Of a DNA stretch of 64,000 nucleotides, positions 12,505-22,771 are shown piece by piece. The stretch is from an uncultured Arthrobacter sp. GTDB taxonomy: Bacteria; Actinomycetota; Actinomycetes; Actinomycetales; Micrococcaceae. Position numbers and translations under genes: made by a program. The stretch lies in contig NZ_CANLSZ010000002.1 in assembly GCF_947493765.1 (NCBI RefSeq), positions 310,001 through 374,000 of the forward strand. The letters run 5' to 3'. Within the stretch, counting starts at the first letter, position 1. Each line of letters opens with the position of its first letter. The notes beneath the pieces are model-generated. The model searched no databases. It was given only the letters and a program-made list of their open reading frames with translations, and had not been told where the DNA came from.

Positions 12505-14016
12505 ATGGTGGAGAAGCGGCGTGGTCTGGGTCGGGGTCTTGGAGCCCTCATTCCCAGTGCCCCACTGGAGGAGACGAAGGAGCAGATCGACGACACGACG
12601 CCGGGGGGCGATTCCGGTACCGACGACACCGAGACCGGTGCGCCTCGACCGCAGGGGGGCCGGCCCGTGGACCTGTTCTTCGAGCGTGTCACGTCGGAGG
12701 ATGTCGTCGAGACGCCACGCTCCTACTCGACAGCGCTGAGGTCGGGCATCGACCGCAATGTGCGTGAAGCACAATCCAAAAGAGTTGCGAAGTCGGCCGA
12801 GAAGAGCCCAGGGGCAGCATCCGGCGGGAAGGGTAGATCGCGAGGGTCGAGGAGCGAGGAGTCCGCTCCTCCTCTCCACGCCGGTGCTGGGGACAGGAAG
12901 ACTTCGACCCCCGATGTTGCAGGGACAGGTGCTGACGTTGCGGAGACGAGCAACGAGGTGAATCGATCTGCTGGTGCGGGCAGTCCGGTCCGGAAGCGGC
13001 GCGAGGTGAAGCAGAATGCCGAAGAGCTTGAGTCGTCGAACGTTTCACGTGAAACAGTCTCATCAGCCGGCGATCAGGTAGCCCCGGAGCCCGTCGCTTC
13101 AACAGCCGCCGCCACAGCAGCGCCGAGCGAATCGTTCGACTCGGCCGAGTCGGTGCAACCGACCCGCGTTTCAGCCGAAGCTTCCTCCGATCTCGTACAG
13201 GTGCCGGGAGCCAGCTTCGCCGAACTCGAGCTCGACAGGATCCGCCCTAACAGCAAGCAGCCTCGCGTCGAATTCGATTCGGACGAGCTGGCGGAACTGG
13301 TGCACTCGATCCGTGAGGTCGGCGTGCTGCAGCCGGTCGTGGTCCGACCATCGCAGGCGGATGGCTCGACCGACTACGAGCTGGTCATGGGTGAGCGTCG
13401 ATGGCGGGCTTCGAAAGAGGCCGGTATGTCGACGATCCCGGCCATCATCCGATCCACGCTGGACGACGATCTGCTCAGGGACGCTCTCCTGGAGAATCTC
13501 CATCGAAGTGCCCTGAATCCGCTCGAAGAAGCAGCGGCTTATCAGCAACTGCTCGACGACTTCGGGTGCTCCCATGACGAACTCGCGGGACGCCTGGGGC
13601 GATCACGCCCCCAGATCTCCAACACACTACGGCTGTTGAGCCTTCCACCCCTCGTGCAGAGGCGAGTTGCCGCCGGTGTCCTGACGGCCGGCCATTCACG
13701 CGCACTCCTCGGGCTCAGTGACGCGGCCGCGATGGAGCAGCTGGCTCAGAGGATCGTCGCTGAGGGCCTCTCGGTGCGGACCACAGAGGAGATCGTGGCC
13801 CTCGAGTCCGGCTTGCGGCAAGTCTCCAAGCCGGCGCGGACACCGACGAGTGCACGTCACGAGCGCCTGGATTATCTGGCCTCCTCGCTCTCGGACCGGC
13901 TCGACACGAATGTGAAGATATCGCTCGGCGCGAAGAAGGGGCGTGTCAGCATCGAATTTGCGTCGGTGGACGATCTGAACCGCATCATCGGAGTGATCTC
14001 CCCCGGTTCCGAGTAG
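12505..14016 (+). CDS. parB: Chromosome partitioning protein ParB
   Basis: CTP-dependent parS-binding clamp of the chromosome segregation system. The N-terminus has the ParA-contacting motif [14 protein letters not shown]. Residues about 20-230 are a Ser/Ala/Glu-rich low-complexity insert. The ParB/Srx domain follows ([37 protein letters not shown]), then the helix-turn-helix ([17 protein letters not shown]) and a C-terminal dimer domain. At 503 residues it is well above the usual 300-400 because of the insert. A perfect parS lies inside the coding sequence. The start has a good GGAAGGA ribosome site. Confidence 0.96.
   Translation: MVEKRRGLGRGLGALIPSAPLEETKEQIDDTTPGGDSGTDDTETGAPRPQGGRPVDLFFERVTSEDVVETPRSYSTALRSGIDRNVREAQSKRVAKSAEKSPGAASGGKGRSRGSRSEESAPPLHAGAGDRKTSTPDVAGTGADVAETSNEVNRSAGAGSPVRKRREVKQNAEELESSNVSRETVSSAGDQVAPEPVASTAAATAAPSESFDSAESVQPTRVSAEASSDLVQVPGASFAELELDRIRPNSKQPRVEFDSDELAELVHSIREVGVLQPVVVRPSQADGSTDYELVMGERRWRASKEAGMSTIPAIIRSTLDDDLLRDALLENLHRSALNPLEEAAAYQQLLDDFGCSHDELAGRLGRSRPQISNTLRLLSLPPLVQRRVAAGVLTAGHSRALLGLSDAAAMEQLAQRIVAEGLSVRTTEEIVALESGLRQVSKPARTPTSARHERLDYLASSLSDRLDTNVKISLGAKKGRVSIEFASVDDLNRIIGVISPGSE
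13042..13055. other. parS: parS site inside parB
   Basis: GTTTCACGTGAAAC, the perfect 14-base palindromic core of the bacterial parS consensus TGTTTCACGTGAAACA. It is read as VSRET within the variable insert of ParB. Such sites load ParB and lie close to oriC. Confidence 0.95.
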
Positions 14017-14074
14017 AGCTGGTCGCCCGAGACTGATCTCGCATCGCTCCGGGTAAGCGCCATCATGGAATCAT

Positions 14075-14088
14075 GTTTCACGTGAAAC
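14075..14088. other. parS: parS site
   Basis: Perfect GTTTCACGTGAAAC core, 59 bases after the parB stop. Flanks give TGTTTCACGTGAAACG, one base from the 16-base consensus. Confidence 0.95.
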
Positions 14089-14453
14089 GTGATTACTGGC
14101 GAACGAGCAATGATGCGGACGGTCGTCGGTGCTCTGAACGGTCAGCTCACCACCGATGATCGCTTTATGTGGATTCCCACCAAGCTGCGATGAAGCGAGG
14201 TCGAATTCTTCGCTACGTAGGCGCACGCATGACCGGGCAACAGCTTCGTGGCGCCGTATTGTGCGGAACACTGTGGTGCTCAAGGACAGACGGGTGCGCT
14301 CGGGACGCTCGGGCACGAATTGCACGGGGCAAGTGAGTTCGGGAGTGAACTTGCTCTGAAGTGATGGAGCGGGGTCGAAGGATCCGGTAGCGAAGCGGCG
14401 ACACATCGATGAAGAGCTGCCGGGCCTGATCGCAACGAAACAGGGGGCTCGCT

Positions 14454-14467
14454 GTTTCACGTGAAAC
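14454..14467. other. parS: parS site
   Basis: Perfect GTTTCACGTGAAAC core with flanks TGTTTCACGTGAAACG-like, in the gene-free region downstream of parB. Confidence 0.95.
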
Positions 14468-14596
14468 GGTCACTGCTGACTGCTGAGAGTGCACTTGCGG
14501 CATCTCATCCAAGGCCGGGCTAAGGACGAGCAGAAGGTCCAGTGCAAGTATTCGCTCCGATCTGTCTGGATCGAGCGGCTCTTTAGTAGAGCATTT

Positions 14597-14702
14597 CGCG
14601 TGGCCTGCGTGGCCTGCGTGGCCTGCGTGGCCTGCGTGGCCTGCGCGGCGGGCGTGGCGTGCGTGGCCTGGGCGGCTTGCGTAGGTTGCGTGGCTCGCGT
14701 GA
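14597..14702 (+). repeat. 9-base tandem repeat (GTGGCCTGC)
   Basis: Four exact copies of GTGGCCTGC in a row followed by about seven degenerate copies (for example GCGGCGGGC, GTGGCGTGC, GTAGGTTGC, GTGGCTCGC). The unit is a multiple of three, so a frame through it stays open (Val-Ala-Cys repeats), but the surrounding frame has no coding character. It sits in the middle of the parS region. Confidence 0.9.
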
Positions 14703-15078
14703 TGAGGCTACTGATGTGGCATCTCGTTACCAGCTCTTCTCCGGGCGGAGCGCTCGAACGCCGTGGTTGGCACCAGGACTTTTACGGCGGCTGAAGTCCG
14801 CAGCTGTGGCTTCGGAGCATGGAACAGCCAGGCGTGTCCCCTCCGAAGAGAGACGATGACCGTTCAGTGTCTCAGTGTCTCAGGGCCTCCAGGGCCGACC
14901 TCGGTCCCGGCCCGGAGGAGGACAAGTCCCGGACTGCCCTTGCAGGTAGCGGATCGGCGTCACTGGTGGTGATTTGCTGAACCCATTCTGTTTCGGAGAG
15001 GTTCCGACGAACTCCGTGCTCCCGGGGCAAGCTGAGGATCCGCCCCAACTCAGACTTCAGCGCCCGAATCTGGACCAG

Positions 15079-15092
15079 GTTTCACGTGGAAC
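15079..15092. other. parS: parS-like site, one mismatch
   Basis: GTTTCACGTGGAAC differs from the perfect core at one position in the right arm. Probably a weaker ParB site. Confidence 0.7.
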
Positions 15093-15132
15093 ATAGCGCA
15101 GCACGAATGACCCTGATGGCATGGCGCTCCAT

Positions 15133-15146
15133 GTTTCACGTGAAAC
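15133..15146. other. parS: parS site
   Basis: Perfect GTTTCACGTGAAAC core, 54 bases from the one-mismatch site at 15079. The pair is the closest spacing in the cluster. Confidence 0.95.
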
Positions 15147-15591
15147 TACTCTCATGCCCGAACACAGCAGGCCACCTTTGCATGAGGAAGACAGGCTTAC
15201 GCACCTCACCCTGGCTGCAGCAGTTGGATCAAGTTGGCAGGGGGCCGTCAGTGCCCGGAGTAATAGGCAACCTGTACTTTTGGGCCGATCAGAGCGCGAA
15301 GTGGAGCACGACCTTAGGCCCGGTGGCTCCCTGTCATAGCAGGTGAGGACGTCAGCCGCGGAATCATAGGAGGTTTCACCTGAACCCACGACAATAGTTA
15401 CTCCGCTGGCCCGGCTGAGTCGTTCACGAACTGGTGTTCATCAACCCGTGTAGGCGGTGTCGATGGACTCGCGTCATAGGCGGCGAGTTTCACTCCGGCA
15501 GGTGACCGGTACGGCTGGGTTTTTGACGCCGGCGACTAACTGACGCCGGCAACCAACGATCGCGGCGCTCCTGCTGGAGAAAGATGGGACG

Positions 15592-15623
15592 AAAAAGGAC
15601 CCACCCGAGTGGGTGGGTCCTTT
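15592..15623 (-). terminator. Rho-independent terminator of trxA
   Basis: A 13-base perfect stem (15594-15606 with 15611-15623) around a four-base loop. Read on the minus strand it is AAAGGACCCACCC, loop, GGGTGGGTCCTTT and then further T residues, 51 bases after the trxA stop. It is the clearest intrinsic terminator in the window. Confidence 0.9.
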
Positions 15624-15673
15624 CGAGCGGGCTGATCCGGACTAACTCAGTTCTGGACCACCTCAGTTCTGGA

Positions 15674-16000
15674 CTAACCGAGGAACGCGGCGAACTCCTG
15701 CTCCAGCACTTGTTTCGGCTTTGCACCGATGGACTTGGCCGCCACCTCACCGTTCTGGAAGACGTACACCGCAGGGATTGACGTGATGCCGTACTTGGCG
15801 GAGATCGAGGGGTTGTCGTCGACGTTCACCTTCACCACGTTCACCTTGCCCGCGTGATCGGAGGCGATGTCGTCGAGGATCGGGGAGAGCATGCGGCAGG
15901 GGCCACACCACTCGGCCCAGAAGTCGACGATCACGGGCTTGTCCGACTGCAGGACGTCGGCGTCGAAGGATGCGTCGGTGACGTCTTTGGCGTTGCTCAT
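15674..16000 (-). CDS. trxA: Thioredoxin
   Basis: 108-residue redox protein that reduces disulfides and is itself reduced by TrxB. The active site is WCGPC at residues 31-35 in DFWAEWCGPCRMLSPIL, and the conserved cis-proline is in GITSIPAVYVF. The ATG start at 16000 gives the normal length and has AAGGAGAATATCC upstream; the longer frame overlaps trxB. It is the last gene of the minus-strand run from the NUDIX gene to trxA and is closed by a strong terminator. Confidence 0.97.
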   Translation of the reverse strand: MSNAKDVTDASFDADVLQSDKPVIVDFWAEWCGPCRMLSPILDDIASDHAGKVNVVKVNVDDNPSISAKYGITSIPAVYVFQNGEVAAKSIGAKPKQVLEQEFAAFLG

Positions 16001-16025
16001 GGATATTCTCCTTGTGCTCGATCGA

Positions 16026-17114
<1,089 letters not shown>

Positions 17115-17158
17115 CGGCTGAGCCGGCCTGGCCGGCCATCTCCGGGGACACTTGCAAG

Positions 17159-17179
17159 AACCCTCCCATGGAGGGGGTT
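17159..17179. terminator. Small hairpin between the pseudokinase-like gene and trxB
   Basis: AACCCTCC-CAT-GGAGGGGGTT forms a short stem with one bulge in the 109-base gap. It may attenuate or end transcripts entering from 17224, but no T-run follows on the minus strand, so the assignment is weak. Confidence 0.35.
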
Positions 17180-17223
17180 ATTCCACACCCCGGCGGCCCC
17201 TGCGACGCTGGGCCGGATCGGGC

Positions 17224-18810
17224 TCACCTGACGTCGATCTCCGCGATCCGGAGGCCGTAGGGGTACTGTGCCTGGATGTCCGAGAGTCTGGGGAGCTGCG
17301 TGACATTCACGATCACGTACCTGCCCGTGGGCTGCCCGTCCTCGCCCGCCACGATGGGGACGTCGACCGTGGGAGCGGTGAAGCTGCCCTGGGCGATCTG
17401 CTTCGCCCCGTCGAGGGTCGGCTCGTCATTGACCAGGACGGAGAAGCTGCCGCCGGATCCGTTGAGCTGTTCGATGGTGACGTCGGAGATGGTGGACGGT
17501 TCCTCGAGTTCGACCACCAGGGCGAGGCTCCCCGCGAGGCCCCCGAACGTGTCGCTCGCGTAGACCTGGTTGCCCCAGAACGTGTCCGGATCGCCGTCGA
17601 TGATCTGTGGGAGGTCGGCGTCGTTGCCGGCGTCGAGACCGGGGTTGTCCGGGACCACGCGGCTGATGCCCGTGATGACCGGGTCCACCGTCGCTGCCTC
17701 CGGTGCGGCGGACGACGCCTCGGGCGCGGAGGTGGGGCTCTGCGCCGCCGTGGCTCCCGTGTTCTGCTCAGCCGGGTTGTTGGCCGCTTCCGACCCGCCG
17801 AAGACCGAGGCCAGCTGGGTGACCACGAGGATCACCGAGATCACGAGGACGAGGCTGAGGATCACTCCGGTGACGATTCGTGCGACACCGAATCCGCCGG
17901 CACCACCGGTGTCGCGGTCCCGGTCGTCGGAGTCATCGTCCCCCGCGCCATCGTCCCCCGCGCCATCGTTCCCCGCACCGCCGGCCGCCGCCTCGTCGTC
18001 GTCGTCGAAGAACGGAAAGCCCGAGCTCGTCCCGTCCGGTGCCCCGATGGTCCCGGTCGAACTGCCGCCGACGGCGACTCCGGCTGGTCCGGCCACGACG
18101 GCCGGCCGGACGGGCTCGCCCTGCGCCTCGCTGCGGTAGGCACTCGGCCGGTGGGCCGGGGGTGGTGGGACGCGATGCGAGGTGGGCCTCGGGGCGACAG
18201 GTGCCGTGCTCCGTGGAGCGGCCTCCACCGGCGCGGCATCCACCGGCGTGGCCCCCTCGGCGGGGCCCTCGGCGTCATGGAAGGGCTCGTCCCCGAGCTG
18301 ATCCTCGCCCAGCTCCTCCTGGCGTCGCCCGAAGCGCCGCCTGAGACCTGCAAGCCCGGACCAGCGGAACTCCTCGCGGTGATCGTCGTCGTCCTCGTCG
18401 TCGAAGGTCTCGAGCTCCGTGGGGCGGGGGCCCCCGAAGATCTCGGAGCCGAGGGTGTCGGTGAAGAACGGCTCCACATACGGCTCCTCGCCTGCCGCGT
18501 CGTCCTGCCGCACCACGAGGTCCAGCAGATCCGCGGCCGGGGTGCGACCCGTCACGAGGTAGGTGCCGTCGTCCGTGGTCAGCAGGTCGAGGACCTGCAG
18601 ATTCGCCGTTCGTTCTCCCGTCGCCAGTTCCCTGGCGCTCTCCACCACCTGGTCCGCGTTGCCCTCCGAGGCCGCGAGGATGCTGACCGGACGATTGAGG
18701 ACCTGGTCCACGCCGTCGAGCACGAGGTCCTCTCGAGCAGATGCCAGAATATGCGCGGTCACCCTGTACCGATTGCCCAGGACCGAACCGACGTCTGCTG
18801 CTTCTGGCAC
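17224..18810 (-). CDS. Pseudokinase-like membrane protein with discoidin-like extracytoplasmic domain (MurJ-associated)
   Basis: 528 residues in three parts. Residues about 1-95 resemble a protein kinase N-lobe (LGNRYRVTAHI, NRPVSILAA, TYLVTGRTPAADLLDLV) but no catalytic loop follows. Residues about 100-320 are a Pro/Ala/Asp-rich linker, with a repeated GDDGAG segment. One membrane helix (IVTGVILSLVLVISVILVV) leads to an outside domain that looks like a sugar-binding beta-sandwich (DGDPDTFWGNQVY, ISDVTIEQLNGSG, GRYVIVNVTQLP). In mycobacteria MviN itself carries a pseudokinase and an extracellular domain; here they form a separate gene directly downstream of murJ. A role in controlling lipid II flipping is inferred. 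GTG start with GAGAGGA upstream. Confidence 0.75.
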   Translation of the reverse strand: MPEAADVGSVLGNRYRVTAHILASAREDLVLDGVDQVLNRPVSILAASEGNADQVVESARELATGERTANLQVLDLLTTDDGTYLVTGRTPAADLLDLVVRQDDAAGEEPYVEPFFTDTLGSEIFGGPRPTELETFDDEDDDDHREEFRWSGLAGLRRRFGRRQEELGEDQLGDEPFHDAEGPAEGATPVDAAPVEAAPRSTAPVAPRPTSHRVPPPPAHRPSAYRSEAQGEPVRPAVVAGPAGVAVGGSSTGTIGAPDGTSSGFPFFDDDDEAAAGGAGNDGAGDDGAGDDDSDDRDRDTGGAGGFGVARIVTGVILSLVLVISVILVVTQLASVFGGSEAANNPAEQNTGATAAQSPTSAPEASSAAPEAATVDPVITGISRVVPDNPGLDAGNDADLPQIIDGDPDTFWGNQVYASDTFGGLAGSLALVVELEEPSTISDVTIEQLNGSGGSFSVLVNDEPTLDGAKQIAQGSFTAPTVDVPIVAGEDGQPTGRYVIVNVTQLPRLSDIQAQYPYGLRIAEIDVR

Positions 18811-18881
18811 GTGTTCCTCTCCCCGTCCGGCTGATTTCTACCCATGCTACCGTTCGGCCTGTCCGACGGCGGATCAGCGGA

Positions 18882-20609
18882 TCAGGCGTTGCGTCGGCCG
18901 ATTCGGGCCAGCAGTGGTGCCGCGAACTCCCGCAGCTCGGTCACCTTCAGCACCCTGAGCATCACCAGGTAGACGGCCAGCATGGTGATCCCGCCGAGCG
19001 CGAGCACGGCGATGGCATTGAGCTTGGACTGCCAGAGGAATCCGGAGGCGTCGTAGCCGCCGAAGCTCCAGCACAGCACGCTGCCCACCACGGCCGCGAC
19101 GATACCGGCGATGATCAGCCGCACATGGACGTCGAACACGCGCCCTGCGCCGTACGATCCGATGGCGCGGGTCAGGAAGACATGGCTGACGACGACGGCG
19201 ATCACGTTGCCGAGCGAGTATGCCACGGCGAGCATCGGGACGATCAGCCGGGGATTGAACGTGCCGGCCACCAGGGCCAGAGCAACCCCGACCACCGAGA
19301 GGATCAGCTGGATCTTCAGGGGAGTCCTGACGTCCTCGCTGGCGTAGAACACACGGGTGAGGAAGAAATTGGCGCTGAGGAACGGCGCTCCCACCGCGAG
19401 GATCGCGATGATCACGCCGTTGATGGCCGCGACCTCCGGGGACTCGCTGAAGAGCATGCCGAGCGGTCCGGCGAAGGTGAGCAGCGCGGCCGCCCCGAAG
19501 ACCGTCGCGACGCCGATGATGCGCAGGCCGTGGGACAGTGTGGCGCGGACGGAGGGCAGGTCGTTGTCGGCGTGGGCGGAGGAGAGCTGGTTGAACATGA
19601 CCGTGGCCAGGGAGAGCGCGATCACCGCATGCGGCAACTGGTAGAGCATGGTGCCGAACTCGAGGTTCGTAGCACCGGCGATCTCGACCGGGGGATCCTG
19701 GCCGAGGAAGGCCGGGCGGGCGTCGGAGGCGATCGTGGCGATCTTCAGGTTCACGAGGTACAGACCGTTACCCACGAGCATGGTCACGATCGTGACGGAA
19801 GCCAGCTTCCCGGTCCGTCCGAGGCCCGAGCCGCGGAGACCGAACGTGGGGCGGAGACCGAGGTTCAGCCGCTTGAGCGGGATGATCAGCACGAGCGCCT
19901 GGATGATGATGCCCAGCGTGGTGCCGCCCGCCAGCAGCAGGGTCTGCTCACCCGTCCAGGACCCGGGACTGTGCCGCTCCACCTGCTCGGTGCCCATGAG
20001 CGCGATGAAGGCCACGAGGAAACCGATCGACACGATGTTGTTGACCACCGGCGCCCACATGTACGGGCCGAAGGAACCGTTGGCATTGAGGATCTGCCCC
20101 GTCACCGCGTACATGCCGTAGAAGAAGATCTGCGGCAGGCACCAGTAGGCGAACACCGTGGTGAGGGCGAGCCTGGCGCCGGTGAAACTCGTGGTGATGT
20201 CGACGATGATCGGCGCGGCGAGCGTCACGAGCACGGTGAGGACGAGCAGGACGACAGCGGCGAGCGTCAGGAGCCGGCTCACGTAGTCCGCGCCGCGATC
20301 GGGTTGCCGGCTGGCACGGATGATCTGGGGTACCAGCACCGCGTTGAAGACACCGCCGGCGAGCATCAGGTAGAGGAAGTTCGGCAGGTTGTTGGCCGAG
20401 GTGAAGAGATCCGACACCTGGCCCGCAGCGCCGATCGCCGTGGCCAGCAGCGCCACGCGGACCAGCCCGAGGAGCCGGGAGACGAGCGTCCCGGCGGCCA
20501 TGATGGCGCTCGACCGGGCGGTGGAACCGCTGCGGGGAGCTGAGGGGTCCGCCCGCTCCGGCGGGTCGGCATCCGCGAGCGGCATCGAGGCTGTGTTCGT
20601 GTCAGACAT
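18882..20609 (-). CDS. murJ: Lipid II flippase MurJ (MviN family)
   Basis: Multi-pass MOP-superfamily transporter that flips lipid II for wall synthesis. 575 residues with about fourteen membrane segments after a 35-residue cytoplasmic lead. Conserved MurJ features include AGTLVSRLLGLVRVALLATAIG near the start and ANNLPNFLYLMLAGGVFNAVLVP. It lacks the C-terminal pseudokinase of mycobacterial MviN, which is supplied by the next gene downstream. It is followed at 71 bases by that gene on the same strand. Confidence 0.95.
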   Translation of the reverse strand: MSDTNTASMPLADADPPERADPSAPRSGSTARSSAIMAAGTLVSRLLGLVRVALLATAIGAAGQVSDLFTSANNLPNFLYLMLAGGVFNAVLVPQIIRASRQPDRGADYVSRLLTLAAVVLLVLTVLVTLAAPIIVDITTSFTGARLALTTVFAYWCLPQIFFYGMYAVTGQILNANGSFGPYMWAPVVNNIVSIGFLVAFIALMGTEQVERHSPGSWTGEQTLLLAGGTTLGIIIQALVLIIPLKRLNLGLRPTFGLRGSGLGRTGKLASVTIVTMLVGNGLYLVNLKIATIASDARPAFLGQDPPVEIAGATNLEFGTMLYQLPHAVIALSLATVMFNQLSSAHADNDLPSVRATLSHGLRIIGVATVFGAAALLTFAGPLGMLFSESPEVAAINGVIIAILAVGAPFLSANFFLTRVFYASEDVRTPLKIQLILSVVGVALALVAGTFNPRLIVPMLAVAYSLGNVIAVVVSHVFLTRAIGSYGAGRVFDVHVRLIIAGIVAAVVGSVLCWSFGGYDASGFLWQSKLNAIAVLALGGITMLAVYLVMLRVLKVTELREFAAPLLARIGRRNA

Positions 20610-20658
20610 CGTTCCCTATCGTCTCACCCGGGCGCCGGCACCCGGCGCACGCGCTGCC

Positions 20659-21186
20659 TCAGAGGTGGTGGGGCAGTGCCTGCCGCGCCAGATCGGCGAT
20701 GCGCCGCTCGTTCGGGAATGACAACCGCCGGCCGAGGTCCTGGAGGGGCACCCAGGCCACGTCGACCGCCTCGTGATCGGGGTCGTTCTCGATGGTGAGC
20801 TCGCCGCCGGTCGCGATGAGCAGGAAGTGGTGCACCGTCTTGTGGACCCGATGACCGCTGACGGTGAACCAGTAGTCGATGCTCCCGAGCGTGGAGACGA
20901 TCCGGCCCTCGATCCCGGTCTCCTCGGCGATCTCGCGGACCGCCGCGTCCTCGTTGTTCTCGGGGCCCTCGGGGTGTCCCTTGGGAAGACACCACTCGAG
21001 GCGGCCGCCCCGATTGAGGCGGGCGATGATGGCGACGTCGAACGTGTCCTTCGAGGCATCGATGACCACTCCGCCGGAGGAGACCTCTTCCACCGTGGGC
21101 AGCTGGTGGACCGCAGGCATGCCCGTCGTTCCCATTGACACTGTCAACGGGGTGCGTTTTGGAGCACTCGGAACGGGTCGGTCCAT
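20659..21186 (-). CDS. NUDIX hydrolase
   Basis: 175-residue hydrolase of nucleoside diphosphate-type substrates. The NUDIX box is readable as GHPEGPENNEDAAVREIAEETG, with REIAEETG as the metal-binding core. A GGVVIDA strand lies before it. In actinobacteria this gene usually lies beside murJ and cca. The ATG at 21186 follows a TAGAGT hexamer (21194-21199, minus strand) by seven bases, suggesting a leaderless message; an ATG at 21120 would also be possible. The exact substrate cannot be told. Confidence 0.9.
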   Translation of the reverse strand: MDRPVPSAPKRTPLTVSMGTTGMPAVHQLPTVEEVSSGGVVIDASKDTFDVAIIARLNRGGRLEWCLPKGHPEGPENNEDAAVREIAEETGIEGRIVSTLGSIDYWFTVSGHRVHKTVHHFLLIATGGELTIENDPDHEAVDVAWVPLQDLGRRLSFPNERRIADLARQALPHHL

Positions 21187-21325
21187 GCAGACCACTCTAA
21201 CGAGCTTTGCCTCGGGCTGACGACGGCGCAGCCCCGTCCGCGGGGTCCGGCCGGTGCGGTGCCACCGCCGGCGGACCGGCGTCCGCTGTGGGAAACCGCG
21301 GCGCGTCTGGCACCCTTGAAGGACT

Positions 21326-22771
21326 ATGTCGCACCTGCCGGACACCTCTGTACTCACCGCTTCCCTCCCTCCCGTGGTCCTCGAGGTCGGCGAGCTCTTC
21401 GATGCCGCCGGACACGAGCTGTCGCTCGTCGGCGGGCCGGTGCGGGACCTGTTCCTCGGCAGGGTGTCCGGCGATCTCGACTTCACCACGGACGCCGATC
21501 CGGACCGGATCATCGCCGTCGTCAGGCGATGGGCGGACGCGTACTGGGAGATCGGCCGTGCCTACGGGACGATCGGCCTCCGCAGGGACGGTTATCAGAT
21601 CGAGATCACCACCTACCGCGCCGAGGCCTACGATCCGGAGTCCAGGAAGCCGTCGGTGGCGTTCGGGACGGATCTCGGGGACGACCTCCTGCGGCGGGAC
21701 TTCACCATCAACGCCATGGCCCTGAAGCTCCCGTCCCTCGAGCTCGTGGACCTGTTCGGCGGCGTACGGGACCTCCACGCGCGGCTGCTGCGGACCCCCG
21801 GGACGCCGTCGTCGTCGTTCTCCGACGATCCGCTGCGCATGATGCGCGCCGCGCGGTTCGTCGCCCAGCTGGGCATGACGGTGGCCCCCGAGGTGGCGCA
21901 GGCCATGACGGACATGGCCGGCCGCATCTCCATCATCTCCGCCGAGCGCGTGCGCGACGAGCTGGTGAAGCTCATCGGCGGGACGGCCCCCGACGCCGGG
22001 ATGGACCTCATGGTGGCGACGGGCCTCGCCGACCACGTCCTGCCGGAGGTCGCGGCCCTGCGCCTTGAGACGGACGAGCACCACCGCCACAAGGACGTCT
22101 ACCAGCACTCGCTGACCGTGCTGCGCCAGGCCTGCGAGCTCGAGACGGACGCCCAGGGCCCCGTGCCCGGGCCCGACGTCGTGCTGCGCCTCGCGGCCCT
22201 GCTCCACGACATCGGGAAGCCGGCCACCCGGAGATTCGAGTCCGGGGGCGCGGTCACCTTCCGTCACCACGACGCCGTCGGAGCCAAGCTCGCGGCGAAG
22301 CGGCTGCGTGCACTGCGGTTCGACAACGACACCGTCAAGGCGGTGGCCCGCCTGGTGGAACTGCACATGCGGTTCTACGGCTACGGCGAAGCAGGCTGGA
22401 GCGACTCGGCCGTCCGGCGGTACGTGAGCGACGCCGGCCCGCTCCTCGAGCGGCTGCACCGCCTCACCCGCTCCGACGTCACCACGCGGAACCGGCGCAA
22501 GGCCGAACGGCTGGCCTTCGCCTACGATGATCTCGAGTCGAGGATCAGTGCGCTCGCCGAGCAGGAGGAACTGGCCTCGATCCGCCCGGACCTGGACGGG
22601 GAGCAGATCATGGCCCTGCTCGGCGTCGCCCCGGGACCGGTGGTGGGGCGCGCCTACCGCTTCCTCCTCGAGGAACGCATGGAACACGGCCCGCAGGACC
22701 CGGCCGACGCCGAGGCCTCGCTCCGCTCCTGGTGGTCCGAGCAGCCCGAATTCGAGGAGAGCACGCGATGA
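21326..22771 (+). CDS. cca: CCA tRNA nucleotidyltransferase
   Basis: Adds or repairs the 3' CCA end of tRNAs; the family also contains poly(A) polymerases (PcnA). The polymerase head has LVGGPVRDLFLGRVSGDLDFTTDA at residues 34-57, with catalytic acidic residues Asp50 and Asp52, and RRDFTINAMAL. An HD domain follows (LAALLHDIGKPATR). 481 residues, typical for actinobacteria. The stop overlaps the next gene by four bases. It is divergent from the NUDIX gene across 139 bases. Confidence 0.94.
   Translation: MSHLPDTSVLTASLPPVVLEVGELFDAAGHELSLVGGPVRDLFLGRVSGDLDFTTDADPDRIIAVVRRWADAYWEIGRAYGTIGLRRDGYQIEITTYRAEAYDPESRKPSVAFGTDLGDDLLRRDFTINAMALKLPSLELVDLFGGVRDLHARLLRTPGTPSSSFSDDPLRMMRAARFVAQLGMTVAPEVAQAMTDMAGRISIISAERVRDELVKLIGGTAPDAGMDLMVATGLADHVLPEVAALRLETDEHHRHKDVYQHSLTVLRQACELETDAQGPVPGPDVVLRLAALLHDIGKPATRRFESGGAVTFRHHDAVGAKLAAKRLRALRFDNDTVKAVARLVELHMRFYGYGEAGWSDSAVRRYVSDAGPLLERLHRLTRSDVTTRNRRKAERLAFAYDDLESRISALAEQEELASIRPDLDGEQIMALLGVAPGPVVGRAYRFLLEERMEHGPQDPADAEASLRSWWSEQPEFEESTR

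Larger units (their letters stand above)
14017..15673. other. Gene-free parS-rich (centromere-like) region
   Basis: 1657 bases between parB and trxA with no coding sequence that I can support. The stretch looks less GC-rich than its neighbours, and its open frames are short and have no recognisable motifs. It contains three perfect parS cores, one with a single mismatch and one degenerate copy (15373-15386), plus a 9-base tandem repeat (14597-14702). Near the right end are two close copies of GACGCCGGC around 15523-15550 and two copies of CTCAGTTCTGGAC just after the trxA stop. Together with the site in parB this makes a ParB-loading zone of about 2.3 kb. Confidence 0.8.

Noticed and set aside
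14071-14460. 129-residue minus-strand frame in the parS region
   Set aside because: Its end is encoded by a parS site, no motif is present and no ribosome site stands out.
14489-14794. Cys/Val-rich plus-strand frame
   Set aside because: Kept open only by the GTGGCCTGC tandem repeat.
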